Source: Tatumella morbirosei
Lineage (GTDB): Bacteria; Pseudomonadota; Gammaproteobacteria; Enterobacterales; Enterobacteriaceae
Assembly: GCF_000757425.2 (NCBI RefSeq)
Contig: NZ_JPKR02000003.1
Coordinates: 1 to 64,000, forward strand
Length of the DNA: 64,000 nucleotides
Direction: 5' to 3'
Shown here: piece after piece, positions 48,441 to 60,274 of the stretch
Numbering within the stretch: the first letter of the stretch is position 1
Layout: the number at the start of each line of letters is the position of its first letter
Position numbers and translations under genes: made by a program
The notes under the pieces: generated by a model
Databases searched by the model: none
What the model saw: the letters and a program-made list of their open reading frames with translations, nothing else
Told to the model about the DNA's origin: nothing

Positions 48441-49310
48441 TCACGCACACGCTGATCTCTCAGATAACGTTGTTTGAAGCGGTGAAGTATTCACCCCACG
48501 CGCTACAAATGCCGTTATCCACTCAGGAGAGAGTTCAAGAACCCGCCGGGCAGCTTCCTCGGAATCAAACTCAGCAAACACACAGGCGCCGGTCCCGGTC
48601 AGGCGTGATGGCGCGTATTCTAACAGCCAGACCAGCAATTCATCAACCTTACGAAAACGTTTTCTTACGACTGGCTCACAATCATTCTGCCAGTTGCTAT
48701 TCATTAGCTGGTTTAATGTCCGGTGCGGGCTGTTACGGGTCAACTGCGGATCACTAAATACCAGTGGGGTAGGGATACTGACCCCGGGATGGGCCACCAG
48801 ATACCATTTCTCGGGTGGGGTGGCCGGGTGGAGTTGTTCCCCAACCCCTTCGGCAAAGGCTGAAAAGCCGCGCACAAATACCGGGACATCCGCCCCCAGT
48901 TGCAGACCCAGTGCGGCGAGAAATTCCGCAGAATATCCACATTGCCACAGCTGGTTCAGTGCCACCAGTACCGTGGCAGCATTCGAGGAACCGCCACCCA
49001 GTCCACCCCCCATCGGGATTTTCTTCTCTACGGCAAACACTGCACCGGCATTTTCTGTTACCCGGTTATCCTTAAGCGCTGCGGCTTTAAGCAGCCGTGC
49101 CGCGCGGATAATTAAATTATCCTCATCGGCGACAGCCGTGACGGGTTGTGCCATGACCAGCCGACCGTCAAGGGAGATTTCGATCTGCAGGCTGTCGCCG
49201 TAATCCAGAAACTGAAACAGCGTTTGCAGGTTGTGATAGCCATCGCTGCGCTGCCCGGTGATATATAGGAACAGATTCAGTTTTGCCGGGCTGGGCCAGG
49301 TTGTCTTCAT
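48441..49310 (-). CDS. ispE: 4-diphosphocytidyl-2-C-methyl-D-erythritol kinase
   Basis: A 289-residue GHMP kinase of the MEP isoprenoid pathway. It opens [21 protein letters not shown], and the ATP-binding glycine-rich loop is [19 protein letters not shown]. The C-terminal motif is [12 protein letters not shown]. Its start overlaps the lolB stop (ATGA-like), and prs follows, so lolB-ispE-prs are probably co-transcribed. Confidence 0.95.
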   Translation of the reverse strand: MKTTWPSPAKLNLFLYITGQRSDGYHNLQTLFQFLDYGDSLQIEISLDGRLVMAQPVTAVADEDNLIIRAARLLKAAALKDNRVTENAGAVFAVEKKIPMGGGLGGGSSNAATVLVALNQLWQCGYSAEFLAALGLQLGADVPVFVRGFSAFAEGVGEQLHPATPPEKWYLVAHPGVSIPTPLVFSDPQLTRNSPHRTLNQLMNSNWQNDCEPVVRKRFRKVDELLVWLLEYAPSRLTGTGACVFAEFDSEEAARRVLELSPEWITAFVARGVNTSPLQTTLSERSACA

Positions 49311-49933
49311 GGCAGTTTCCAGCTATCCATACGCAGTTTGATGGTTAAATCTCCGGTGGTGACTTCCAAATCTGCTGGCAGAGCCGGTTTAACATCCTGA
49401 CGATAGGCATTAATGGTCACCTTCCAGGTCTGGCCGTCCTGAGTATAGGTAGCGGTGCGTAACTGGTAGTTGTCATTCAGAGTATAGTTACTGGCAGAGC
49501 CCGGCAGACCCAGCATCCACTGGCGGAGGTTTTCCAGCGGAATTTTCATTCCGGTCAGCTCAGAAATCATTTTGGTCGCGTCATGACTGAAATAGCGTTT
49601 ACCGGTGTTATCCACCAGTTGTACGGTCTCTCCCTGGGTATCAAGCTGCATTTCGGTACTGCCCAGTGGATTGGTCAACAGTAACCGGTAACGATCGCCG
49701 GCGGTTTGTTGCCAGTTATAACGGGCATAGACTTTTTGCCGTTCAGACAGATAGGCAAATGCCCCCCGGGTCTGGAATGCGGTGACCTGTTTGACTTCAC
49801 TGACATGTTGCTTCCATTGTGCGGAATCCGGACTTTTCCCGGGACCCTGTGGCGCGTTAGTCACACAGGCGGTTAACAGCAGACTGGCAAAAGGTAACAG
49901 CCGAACCAGCCGGCGGGTATTGGTTAATCTCAC
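49307..49933 (-). CDS. lolB: Outer-membrane lipoprotein receptor LolB
   Basis: A 208-residue lipoprotein with the lipobox LLTACVT at residues about 19-25. It receives lipoproteins from LolA and inserts them in the outer membrane. The hydrophobic protruding loop typical of LolB is likely in the stretch [11 protein letters not shown]. It is divergent from hemA across a 211-bp region, the conserved enterobacterial arrangement. Confidence 0.94.
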   Translation of the reverse strand: MRLTNTRRLVRLLPFASLLLTACVTNAPQGPGKSPDSAQWKQHVSEVKQVTAFQTRGAFAYLSERQKVYARYNWQQTAGDRYRLLLTNPLGSTEMQLDTQGETVQLVDNTGKRYFSHDATKMISELTGMKIPLENLRQWMLGLPGSASNYTLNDNYQLRTATYTQDGQTWKVTINAYRQDVKPALPADLEVTTGDLTIKLRMDSWKLP

Positions 49934-50144
49934 GTAGTCATCTCCTCAGACCCGGATTTTACTGCAGATGGGCTAAACGCTACCGTCCCGGCATTTAACC
50001 GTCAATGCTATTCAGGGATTATTGTGTGGCATCAGGTTAATCTTATTACAGTCATAGCTTTTGTATGGCTTTTCTTGATCTGACTCATCTTGTAGAATAG
50101 TCCTATAACCCTGACATTATTGGGACAACCCAACCACAATTGCC

Positions 50145-51401
50145 ATGACGCTTCTAGCACTCGGAATCAATCACAAAACGGCACCTGTCGCATTGCGCGA
50201 ACGGGTATCTTTTGGGCCGGACACACTTGATAAAGCGCTGGACAGCCTGTTATCACAGCCAAAAGTACAAAGTGGCGTGGTACTCTCAACCTGCAACCGC
50301 ACTGAGTTATACCTGAGTGTGGACGAAAATGATGATATACAGGAACAGTTGGTGCGCTGGCTGTGCAGTTATCATCAGCTGAAAGAGGAAGATGTCAGAC
50401 AGAGCCTGTACTGGCATGAAAACAATGCTGCGGTCAGCCATCTGATGCGCGTGGCCAGCGGCCTCGATTCGCTGGTGTTGGGTGAGCCACAAATCCTCGG
50501 TCAGGTAAAAAAAGCGTTCGCTGAATCTCAGCGCGGCCACGTACTGAACAGTGAACTGGAAAGGATGTTCCAGAAAACCTTCTCGGTCGCCAAGCGGGTA
50601 CGTACCGAAACCGATATCGGTGCCAGTGCAGTATCGGTGGCGTTTGCTGCCTGTACGCTGGCGCGGCAGATTTTCGAATCACTGTCTAAAGTCACCGTAT
50701 TGCTGGTTGGGGCAGGGGAAACGATTGAACTGGTGGCTCGCCATCTGCGCGAGCATCAGGTAAAAAAACTGATTATTGCTAACCGCACCCGTGAGCGTGC
50801 CCAGCGTCTGGCAGAAGAAGTAGAGGCTGAAGTCATCGAAATTGGCGACATTACTTCACGGTTGCAGGATGCCGATATTATTATTTCCTCCACCGCCAGC
50901 CCGCTGCCGATTATCGGTAAAGGGATGGTGGAAAGTGCGCTGAAAGCACGACGTAACCAGCCGATGTTGTTGGTGGATATCGCAGTACCGCGCGATGTGG
51001 AACCGGAAGCCGGCAAGCTGGCGAATGCCTATTTATATACCGTGGATGACTTACAGGCAATTATTCAGCAGAATATGGCCCAGCGTGAAGCTGCGGCAGT
51101 CGAAGCCGAAAGCATTGTGGTCCATGAAAGTGGTGAGTTTATGTCGTGGCTGCGTGCGCAGTCAGCAGTGACCACCATTCGCGATTATCGTTCCCATGCC
51201 GATCAGATCCGTGAAGAACTGGAATCACGGGCAATGTTGGCGCTGGAACAAGGGCAGGATGCTAAAAAGGTCCTGCAGGATCTGGCGCACAAACTCACCA
51301 ACCGTCTGATTCACGCCCCGACGAAATCTCTTCAGCAGGCTGCCCGTGACGGGGACGATGAACGTCTGCAAATTTTACGTGACGGCCTTGGCATTGAATA
51401 A
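50145..51401 (+). CDS. hemA: Glutamyl-tRNA reductase
   Basis: A 418-residue enzyme catalysing the first committed step of tetrapyrrole synthesis, from Glu-tRNA to glutamate-1-semialdehyde. The catalytic Cys lies in [14 protein letters not shown]. The NADPH domain has [17 protein letters not shown]. The N-terminal [19 protein letters not shown] is where proteolysis-dependent control acts in relatives. Length equals E. coli HemA. It precedes prfA by 42 bp, in the same operon. Confidence 0.96.
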   Translation: MTLLALGINHKTAPVALRERVSFGPDTLDKALDSLLSQPKVQSGVVLSTCNRTELYLSVDENDDIQEQLVRWLCSYHQLKEEDVRQSLYWHENNAAVSHLMRVASGLDSLVLGEPQILGQVKKAFAESQRGHVLNSELERMFQKTFSVAKRVRTETDIGASAVSVAFAACTLARQIFESLSKVTVLLVGAGETIELVARHLREHQVKKLIIANRTRERAQRLAEEVEAEVIEIGDITSRLQDADIIISSTASPLPIIGKGMVESALKARRNQPMLLVDIAVPRDVEPEAGKLANAYLYTVDDLQAIIQQNMAQREAAAVEAESIVVHESGEFMSWLRAQSAVTTIRDYRSHADQIREELESRAMLALEQGQDAKKVLQDLAHKLTNRLIHAPTKSLQQAARDGDDERLQILRDGLGIE

Positions 51402-51443
51402 TGCCGGGTCGCCCTTTTCTGTGACTGGATAAACCTCAAATAC

Positions 51444-52527
51444 ATGAAGACATCAATTGTTGCCAAACTCGAAGCGCTGCAGGAACGCCATGAAGAAGTA
51501 GAAGCGTTATTGGGGGATGCCGGGGTTATTGCCGATCAGGAGCGTTTTCGGGCTCTGTCCCGAGAGTATGCTCAGTTAACCGACGTGACCCATTGTTTCC
51601 GCCAATGGCAGCAGGTTCAGGAAGATATTGAAACCGCAACACTGATGCTCGATGACCCGGAAATGCGCGATATGGCGCACGACGAACTGCAGGAAGCCAA
51701 AAGCCGCAGTGAGACGTTGGAACAGGAATTACAGGTCCTGTTGCTGCCTAAAGACCCGGATGATGAACGTCCGTGTTTCGTTGAAGTTCGTGCCGGCACC
51801 GGCGGTGACGAAGCCGCGCTGTTTGCCGGAGATCTGTTCCGGATGTACAGCCGTTATGCCGAAACCAACCGCTGGCGGGTAGAAATTATCAGCGCCAACG
51901 AAGGTGAGCATGGTGGTTATAAAGAGGTGATTGCCAAAATTGCCGGTGAGGGTGCTTACGGCCGGCTGAAATTTGAATCCGGCGGCCACCGTGTGCAGCG
52001 TGTCCCGGAAACCGAGTCACAGGGGCGTATTCACACTTCAGCCTGTACGGTGGCGATTATGCCGGAAATTCCGGAAGCTGAACTGCCGGAAATTAATCCG
52101 TCAGACCTGAAAATCGATACATTCCGTTCATCAGGAGCGGGTGGTCAGCACGTTAACACCACCGATTCCGCGATTCGGATTACCCACCTGCCGACCGGTA
52201 TTGTGGTGGAGTGCCAGGACGAACGATCACAGCATAAAAACCAAAGCTAAAGCATTGTCAGTGTTAGGGGCTCGTATTCATGCCGCAGAAATGGCGCGTC
52301 GCCACGAAGCCGAAGCCTCAGCACGGCGTAACCTGCTGGGCAGTGGTGACCGTTCAGACCGTATTCGTACCTATAACTTCCCACAGGGCAGGGTGACCGA
52401 CCACCGGATTAACCTGACAATATACCGTCTGGATGAAACGATGGAAGGCAAACTCGATAGCCTGATTGAACCTATTGTTCAGGAGTATCAGGCAGATCAG
52501 CTAGCTGCCCTGGCAGGCCAGGATTAA
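51444..52527 (+). pseudogene. prfA: Peptide chain release factor 1, frameshifted as written
   Basis: Frames 51444-52250 and the frame ending at 52527 give exactly 360 residues (as in E. coli RF1) if one C is removed from CC at 52241-52242; the text then reads [14 protein letters not shown]. The PxT anticodon-mimic is VPETESQGR and the GGQ loop is [12 protein letters not shown]. Codons on both sides are otherwise well conserved. RF1 ends translation at UAA and UAG. The stop created is UAA. Since prfA is normally essential, a sequencing error is the most likely cause. It overlaps prmC by one base. Confidence 0.9.
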
Positions 52528-53360
52528 TGCGTATCCGGGACTGGCTGGCACACAGCCGTGTGGTGTTACAACACAGTGAAAGTCCGAAACGGGACGGTGA
52601 AATCCTGCTCGGTTATGTACTGGAAAAGTCCCGTAGCTGGTTGATTGCGTTTGATGATACCACTCTGACTGCAGCCCAGCAGGAGCGGCTGGATGAGCTG
52701 CTGAAGCGCCGCCAGCAAGGTGAACCGGTCGCTCATTTATTAGGTGAACGAGAATTCTGGTCACTGCCACTGAAAGTGAACAACAGCACCCTTATCCCGC
52801 GTCCGGATACCGAAATGCTGGTGGAGGTGGCACTGGAATTATTGTCGGAAACACCCTGTGACGTATTGGATCTGGGCACTGGAAGTGGTGCGGTTGCACT
52901 GGCGCTCGGTTCAGAGCGTGCGGATTGCGAGATAACTGGCGTGGATCGGGTGGCGGCAGCAGTGATGCTGGCGCAGGAAAATGCGGCACAGCTTGCATTA
53001 AATAATTGTCATTTCATGCAGAGTCACTGGTTCAGCCAACTGCCCGCCAGACACTATCAGTTGATCGTCAGCAACCCTCCCTATATCGATGCTGCTGACC
53101 ACCATTTGCAACAGGGGGATGTACGTTTTGAACCCCTGAGTGCGTTGGTGGCTGAAGAAGGTGGTCTGGCAGATTTACGACATATTATTGATCAAAGTCG
53201 TCACTGGCTGCACCCGGCTGGCTGGCTGGCTCTGGAGCATGGCTGGCAACAAGGGGAAGCCGTACGCCTGTTACTGCACCACAGTGGTTACCGGCAGGTC
53301 GCGACCCGTAATGATTACGCAGGAAATCCACGGGTCAGTTATGGCCAGTTTATTTCCTAA
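52527..53360 (+). CDS. prmC: Release factor glutamine methyltransferase
   Basis: A 277-residue SAM-dependent enzyme that methylates the GGQ glutamine of RF1 and RF2. The SAM site is VLDLGTGSGAVALAL and the catalytic NPPY is in LIVSNPPYIDA. The N-terminal domain (about residues 1-80) binds the release factor and contains PVAHLLGEREFW. It starts at the last base of prfA, a tight coupling that matches the functional link. Confidence 0.96.
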   Translation: MRIRDWLAHSRVVLQHSESPKRDGEILLGYVLEKSRSWLIAFDDTTLTAAQQERLDELLKRRQQGEPVAHLLGEREFWSLPLKVNNSTLIPRPDTEMLVEVALELLSETPCDVLDLGTGSGAVALALGSERADCEITGVDRVAAAVMLAQENAAQLALNNCHFMQSHWFSQLPARHYQLIVSNPPYIDAADHHLQQGDVRFEPLSALVAEEGGLADLRHIIDQSRHWLHPAGWLALEHGWQQGEAVRLLLHHSGYRQVATRNDYAGNPRVSYGQFIS

Positions 53361-53375
53361 CCGATGGCAGGATAA

Positions 53376-53770
53376 ATGAGCTCTCTTTTTACACCAATAC
53401 TGACACTGCATCTGATTACCGTTTGTCTGACGGTGATTTTGTTTGTCAGCCGCTTTTACTGGAAAACCGTGAACTCTGTGATGCTGCAGCGTCGCTGGGT
53501 GAAAATCACCCCACATATTAATGATACGCTGTTGCTGCTAAGCGGAGTAATGCTGATTTTTATCACCCATTACTTCCCGTTTACTGAAGACGGTCGCTGG
53601 CTGACCGAAAAAATATTTGCGGTAGTTCTGTATATCGGCTTAGGATTTATCGCCTTTGGCCGACGTAATTTTTCGCAGTTTACCCGCGGAATTGCATTTT
53701 GCGCCGCTCTGTTAATGCTGGGGATTATTCTCTGGCTGGCGATAAACAGAGTGCCGCTACTGGGGATGTT

Positions 53771-53774
<4 letters not shown>
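53376..53774 (+). CDS. sirB2: SirB2-family inner membrane protein
   Basis: A 132-residue protein with four predicted membrane segments, the YchQ/SirB2 family. The typical LHLITVCLTVILFVSRF opening and the VVLYIGLGFIAFG segment are seen. Function unknown beyond an early proposed link to invasion gene regulation in Salmonella. It lies 15 bp after prmC and overlaps sirB1 as ATGA. Confidence 0.92.
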
Positions 53775-55470
<1,696 letters not shown>

Positions 55471-55489
55471 TCCGGCTTGTGCAGGCCAA

Positions 55490-55518
55490 CTACAGCGACA
55501 GCCGGACTGTCGCTGTAG
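55490..55518 (+). terminator. Strong hairpin after kdsA
   Basis: CTACAGCGACAG and CTGTCGCTGTAG form a perfect 12-pair stem with loop CCGGA, 20 bases after the kdsA stop. TCTCTTTC follows, a weak U tract. Likely intrinsic terminator. Confidence 0.75.
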
Positions 55519-55989
55519 TCTCTTTCGGGTTTCTGTGCTCTCCCAACTCCCACTGTCACTGAATAATGCCCGATAATTGCTGAATATCAGTTCAGTCATC
55601 CACGGAAAGTTTCCGACAATCACGGGGTTCTGATGTATACCGCTGACTTATAAGATCAGGGGTAATCAGAATTAATTTTTATCAGATACCCTGATTAAAA
55701 TGCAGTTAAATACCGTCGTTTTGTGACAGGGACAGTGCTGTCCTGCGGTTAACACCGGGTCATTTTACCGGGCCGTCACCGGTGGTTCGTCAGTTTTGAA
55801 ATGAATATTCATTACCGAAGATGACGTTATTTTGCACCTTCACATTAGCAGGATGGATAAGCGAACCGCTATAGCGGTGCCAGGTTGCCCCTGTACAGAA
55901 ATGGCGATATCAAAGGGCAGAAGAGTATTAACAGAGCCGGGTGGCAAATACGGAGAATCTGTTGTGCAGCGGAAAACCGGGTGGGAAGC
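55519..55989. other. Non-coding gap between kdsA and chaA
   Basis: 471 bp without a recognisable gene. It holds a 14-base perfect palindrome, ACCGCTATAGCGGT, at 55865-55878. In E. coli the ldr toxin genes lie near here; I see no Ldr-like reading frame. Confidence 0.45.
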
Positions 55990-55993
55990 TTTA

Positions 55994-56020
55994 TTCAGCC
56001 CGGCGGGGTTCCGGGCTGAA
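55994..56020 (-). terminator. Hairpin after chaA
   Basis: TTCAGCCCGG and CCGGGCTGAA form a perfect 10-pair stem, eight bases beyond the chaA stop on the minus strand. TAAAGC follows rather than a T run, so it may rather be an RNA stabiliser. Confidence 0.6.
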
Positions 56021-56027
56021 ATCGGGT

Positions 56028-57119
56028 TTACAGCATGATAGTAATCAGATAGCCGACAAACAGTGCCAGGTGTGCCGCGCCATTGAGTACATTGGTACGA
56101 CCGGTAGAGAAGGAGATTTGGCACAGTAATAACACGCTGCCCATGATCACCATCTGAGGCGCTTCCAGCCCGAAAATAAGTGGCTGTCCGGTAAAGACCG
56201 CAATCAGTGTTACCACAGGGACAGTCAATGAAATCGTCGCCAGTACTGAGCCAAAGAACAGATTCATTGCCCGTTGTACCTGGTTGGCCAGCACCGCCTT
56301 TATCGCACCTAACCCTTCAGGGGATAAGATTAACAGCGCAATCAGGAAGCCGGTGAACTGCTCTGGTGCATTCAGGTCTCCCAGCAACTGCTCCAGCACC
56401 GGGGCATTCATTTTCGTGACACTAATAACCGCCACCAGGTGAATAATCAGCCAGACAGAGTGCCAGCTGCTGCTATGCACGGAGGGTTTTCCATGATGTG
56501 GGTCGCCATCATCGCTTTCATCTTCATGCTCATAAATAAACAGACTCTGATGGGTTTTGGTCTGTATCAGCAAAAATACCCCGTACATGGCCGCAGAGAC
56601 AGCGGCAATTAACAACGCCTGACCGGTGCTAAAGTTTCCGCCGGGCAACGCATCAGGGAAAACCAGCACCAGAATCGCCAGCGGGAAAATAGCAATCAGA
56701 TACTGTTTTACTCCGGCCAGATTGACGTACTGAGTCGCGAACTTTCGTCCTCCTAACAGTAAGGCGAAACCGACCAGCCCGCCGGTGACAATCATAATGA
56801 TTGAGTACAAAGTATCACGCATCAGCCCGGGGGTAGCATTACCGGTAGCCATCAGCGCAGAAATCAGGCTGACTTCGAGGATGACAACTGACAGGGTAAG
56901 GATAAGCGATCCGAAAGGTTCGCCTAAGCGGTGAGCCAGCACATCAGCGTGACGGACCACACTGAATGCACTGCACAGAATGGCGACCAGCGTCAGAATA
57001 TTAATGGCGATGACCACGGGCATTGAGGTCTGATGGCTAAAAAACCATAAGACTATCAAAGCGACAATCGGGAAAATAAGCGAGTATTCCGTATGACGAG
57101 TTTTTTCATGCGCTGGCAT
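56028..57119 (-). CDS. chaA: Na+/Ca2+:H+ antiporter ChaA
   Basis: A 363-residue CaCA-superfamily antiporter with about eleven membrane helices. The two alpha repeats appear as PFGSLILTLSVVILEVSLI and LILSPEGLGAIKAVLANQVQ, each with the ion-binding Glu. An acidic and His-rich cytoplasmic loop (YEHEDESDDGDPHHGK) separates the halves, as in E. coli ChaA. It gives sodium and calcium export at alkaline pH. It is divergent from chaC; chaB is absent. Confidence 0.94.
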   Translation of the reverse strand: MPAHEKTRHTEYSLIFPIVALIVLWFFSHQTSMPVVIAINILTLVAILCSAFSVVRHADVLAHRLGEPFGSLILTLSVVILEVSLISALMATGNATPGLMRDTLYSIIMIVTGGLVGFALLLGGRKFATQYVNLAGVKQYLIAIFPLAILVLVFPDALPGGNFSTGQALLIAAVSAAMYGVFLLIQTKTHQSLFIYEHEDESDDGDPHHGKPSVHSSSWHSVWLIIHLVAVISVTKMNAPVLEQLLGDLNAPEQFTGFLIALLILSPEGLGAIKAVLANQVQRAMNLFFGSVLATISLTVPVVTLIAVFTGQPLIFGLEAPQMVIMGSVLLLCQISFSTGRTNVLNGAAHLALFVGYLITIML

Positions 57120-57605
57120 TCTGTTTCCTCACGCGTTATTTATAGAGTGGACTATTTGCGGATCTTTCTGCCTCAGGATAGAGATACACATTACGGTTGA
57201 CACTGTATCATTAAATTCTATTTTTGATACATTTATTTACTTTCATTTACCGAAAGATTGTGATGCCTCTAATTAACAATTTAACAATCTATCGTTATGT
57301 TTTATTGTGACTTTTATGTTTCGTTTCTTGTGTTTATCCTGACATTGTTATGACATTATCGCTATTTACCCTGTAATTTTAACGCTGAAATCATGATTTC
57401 TATTGTTTTAACCTGTTTGCTATTTTTAGCGTTACAGTTCATTGTTTTTATGAGGGTTATCTGGCATCTGTTTGCGCAGTTCACCGCGAGGCGCAGTGTA
57501 AGATTACCAGTTTTTGGTATTGTGAGACTCTTCACATAATTATCCGTTTGCTGTAATGATAGCAGTGTTCACCATCAGTATTGCTTTGAGGTTGAGGAGG
57601 GCGGT
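57120..57605. other. AT-rich divergent region between chaA and chaC
   Basis: 486 bp, markedly AT-rich and without a gene. It must hold the promoters of both divergent genes. E. coli chaB and its frame are not recognisable. No strong palindrome was picked out by eye. Confidence 0.5.
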
Positions 57606-58274
57606 GTGCTGACACGGGATTTTTTAATTAATGCGGACTGCCAGTCATCGTTTGGCCGAATCGATCATGAGCTGTTGTTAACTCCGGAACAACGTAAGGC
57701 CAGCCTGACAGAATTTCTGGCATTATTGCCTGCCGGCTTGCCGGTCTGGGTGTTTGGCTATGGCTCACTGATGTGGAACCCGGTGCTCGATTATAGCGAT
57801 GTTCAGCCAGCAATGCTGGAAGGCTGGCACCGGACATTTTGCATTCGTCTGGTGGCGGGGCGTGGCACTGAGTGTCGGCCAGGCAGAATGTTGGCATTAC
57901 AGGCCGGAGGCAAAACCCGTGGTCTGGTCTTTCGGCTGTGCGACGCAAACAAGGCCGAAGAGCTTGAGTTGCTCTGGAAAAGAGAGATGCTCACCGGGTG
58001 TTATTGTCCTCGCTGGCAACCAGTGACTCTGGATAACGGGCAACAGATCATTGCACTGGTCTTTACCATGAATACTTTACATCCGTTATTTGAAGCCGAT
58101 GAGTGTCCGACAGTCGTTGCTCCGTTAATTGCTACAGCTCAGGGACCTCTGGGGTCAAATGCTCAGTATCTGTTTGAACTGGTTAACAGCCTGACCGCCC
58201 TGGGTGAACAGGATGAGAAGCTGCTGACACTGGCAAGTCAGGTCAGACAATTACAGCAATCATCTGCGGGGTAA
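57606..58274 (+). CDS. chaC: Glutathione-specific gamma-glutamylcyclotransferase ChaC
   Basis: A 222-residue ChaC-family enzyme that splits glutathione into 5-oxoproline and Cys-Gly. The binding motif VFGYGSLMWNP is near residue 48, and a catalytic Glu is in the following helix (NKAEELELLWKREM). The start is GTG at 57606 with GAGGAGG directly upstream. It is slightly shorter than E. coli ChaC (231). It is divergent from chaA, not downstream of it as in E. coli. Confidence 0.92.
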   Translation: MLTRDFLINADCQSSFGRIDHELLLTPEQRKASLTEFLALLPAGLPVWVFGYGSLMWNPVLDYSDVQPAMLEGWHRTFCIRLVAGRGTECRPGRMLALQAGGKTRGLVFRLCDANKAEELELLWKREMLTGCYCPRWQPVTLDNGQQIIALVFTMNTLHPLFEADECPTVVAPLIATAQGPLGSNAQYLFELVNSLTALGEQDEKLLTLASQVRQLQQSSAG

Positions 58275-58450
58275 TGTACTGAAATCAGCTGTAATTTATC
58301 CCATTTTCTGAGATACATTTAGTGAATGCTTCTGCTAATGTTAGCCCGTCTGAGATTGAGTTTCGGATGTGCTATACTGTGTCCCTTGTTTCCTTTAACT
58401 ACAGGTTCCTGACGTCTTAGAAATTGTACTGAAACGGTTAAACTGATCTT

Positions 58451-59878
58451 ATGCCCTTAAACCGATCCCGCCATTACTGGTGTTCCGCATTGATGATTTC
58501 TGTTTGCTGGTGGCTGCCTGCAGCGCAGGCAGAAATCGGTGACACCATTTCGCAAACTCCGTTTACTGATGAAGGGGAGTCTGTCGCTTCAGACAGCGAT
58601 CTACCTGATCTTGGCAGTTCCGCCAGCCAGAGTAATTTCTCTCAGCAGTTGGCAGAAATGGCGAAATCTATTGCTGAACAAAATGATACCGATACTGACA
58701 CCAGCCTGGGGCATAGCGCTGGTTTATGGGCGTTCAACCATTTTCGTGACCGGTTATCCGATAAACTTAATCAGGAGAGTCAGAGCCTGCTGTCACCTTA
58801 TGGCAGAGCCAACGTCAATCTGGATGTGGATATGGATGGTAACTTTGACGGTACTTCAGCGCGGTTACTGAGCCCGCTGGAGGATAATAAGCGCTATCTG
58901 TTATTCAGCCAGGTGGGGCTCAGTCGCAGTGCTCCCGGTACCACCGGCAGCTTTGGCCTGGGACAACGCTGGAATGCCGGCGACTGGATGTTTGGCTATA
59001 ACTCTTTTCTGGACCATCTTTTTGAACAGCATCTGGACCGTGCTTCCTTTGGTACCGAAGCCTGGGGCGATTATTTGCGTTTTTCTGCCAACTATTATCT
59101 GCCGGTATCGGGGTGGAGGAACAACGACAGCACGAGCATGACACGGATGGCCCGTGGCTATGACATCACCAGTCAGGGGTATCTGCCCTTTTATCGTCAG
59201 CTGGGAGTCACGGTGAGCTGGGAACAATATCTGGGTGATAATATTGATGCGTTCAACTCCGGCAATTACTATCACAATCCTTCGGCGCTCTCGTTGGGGG
59301 TTTCCTACACCCCGATCCCTCTGGTCACATTCTCTGCCAGCCATAAAACCGGTACCGGGGGTGAAAGCCAGGATCTGTTTGGCCTCAATGTCAACTATCA
59401 CTTTGGCGAGTCACTGGCCAAACAACTGTCGCCGGATGAGGTTGCGTCGGCTCACTCATTACGTGGCAGCCGTTATGATGCGGTGACCCGCAGCAGTACT
59501 CCTGTGCTGGCCAAACGCACTAAAACTCAGCTCAGTGTTTTCCTGGCAACGCCGCCATGGCAACTGACCGGCGGCGAAACGCTGATGCTAAAATTACAGG
59601 TTAGCCCGTCGAAAGATATCCGCAGTGTTCACTGGCAGGGGGACACTCGTGAACTGAGTCTGACTGCTCCGGCAGATCCTACCGATTTACAAGGTTGGAG
59701 TATAATTCTGCCGCAGTGGAATAATGATCCACAGGCATCCAACGAATATCATCTGGCGGTGACTATAGAAAACAGCCAGCATCAGGCGACCTCAAACTGG
59801 ATTACCCTGAAGATAGATCAGCCATTCATTCTGCCTGAAGTTTCTGATACCCCTCAGTTTAATCTGATGGCTCCCTAG
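58451..59878 (+). CDS. ychO: YchO-like inverse autotransporter/invasin-type beta-barrel protein
   Basis: A 475-residue outer-membrane protein. The signal peptide ends near PAAQA|EIG. A translocation-type segment precedes a beta-barrel: SQVGLSRSAPGTTGSFGLGQ, then GTEAWGDYLRFSANYYLP and MARGYDITSQGYLPFYRQLG. The C-terminal region (TQLSVFLATPPWQLTGGETL) is an Ig-like domain. It follows E. coli YchO throughout. Unlike large invasins it has no long passenger. It is 176 bp after chaC; ychN is absent. Confidence 0.9.
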   Translation: MPLNRSRHYWCSALMISVCWWLPAAQAEIGDTISQTPFTDEGESVASDSDLPDLGSSASQSNFSQQLAEMAKSIAEQNDTDTDTSLGHSAGLWAFNHFRDRLSDKLNQESQSLLSPYGRANVNLDVDMDGNFDGTSARLLSPLEDNKRYLLFSQVGLSRSAPGTTGSFGLGQRWNAGDWMFGYNSFLDHLFEQHLDRASFGTEAWGDYLRFSANYYLPVSGWRNNDSTSMTRMARGYDITSQGYLPFYRQLGVTVSWEQYLGDNIDAFNSGNYYHNPSALSLGVSYTPIPLVTFSASHKTGTGGESQDLFGLNVNYHFGESLAKQLSPDEVASAHSLRGSRYDAVTRSSTPVLAKRTKTQLSVFLATPPWQLTGGETLMLKLQVSPSKDIRSVHWQGDTRELSLTAPADPTDLQGWSIILPQWNNDPQASNEYHLAVTIENSQHQATSNWITLKIDQPFILPEVSDTPQFNLMAP

Positions 59879-59945
59879 ATTTACTTACCAATACCGTGTT
59901 AACCGCCCTGTCGTGGTGCATGCATTGCACCTTTTAAAGGCGCAG

Positions 59946-59962
59946 AGCACCTTTATGGTGCT
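59946..59962. promoter_or_regulatory. NtrC-site-like palindrome, also a terminator candidate
   Basis: AGCACCTTTATGGTGCT has the GCACC-N5-GGTGC core of NtrC sites and lies about 225 bp upstream of the sigma-54 promoter of astC, a normal enhancer distance. It lies 68 bp after ychO and GTTTTCTG follows it, so it could instead terminate ychO. A second palindrome, GGTGCATGCATTGCACC (59915-59931), is nearby. Confidence 0.55.
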
Positions 59963-60171
59963 GTTTTCTGTCTGAGACTGGGTCAGCATGGCTTATTATC
60001 ACAAAAATAAAATATATTTCAGTTTCTGCATAATTGTTCTTTTTTATGTTACCCCACACCAGCACCTTCCTGAGGTTTATGCATTAATTATGCAAAATTA
60101 GTGAATGGCTTAATGTGGTAAGTTATTGATTTATTTTGTCATGCTTTTTTTTATGCAATTTTTCGCTTGGC

Positions 60172-60187
60172 TGGCACGTAGACTGCA
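60172..60187 (+). promoter_or_regulatory. Sigma-54 promoter of the ast operon
   Basis: TGGCACGTAGACTGCA matches the -24/-12 consensus TGGCACrnnnnTTGCw with one mismatch; GG and GC are ten bases apart as required. It lies 88 bp upstream of the astC start. An AT-rich palindrome TGCATTAATTATGCA (60080-60094) between it and the NtrC-like site could be an ArgR-type site, but it is not a clean ARG box. This supports nitrogen-limited induction of arginine breakdown. Confidence 0.82.
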
Positions 60188-60274
60188 ATCTACAGTGGCT
60201 GCCAGCACTGCTGTGCATAGATTTTAAAAATAATATTCACATCACAACACAACACACAAAAAACCGAGGTTGTT

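Noticed and set aside
51444-52527. Programmed frameshift in prfA like that of prfB
   Set aside because: prfB uses CUU UGA with an upstream SD-like spacer. Here the in-frame stop is UAA and no slip codon or SD-like signal precedes it; the extra C is a simpler explanation.
55471-56027. Ldr/Rdl-type toxin-antitoxin next to kdsA-chaA as in E. coli
   Set aside because: No short hydrophobic Ldr-like frame is present, only hairpins and a palindrome.
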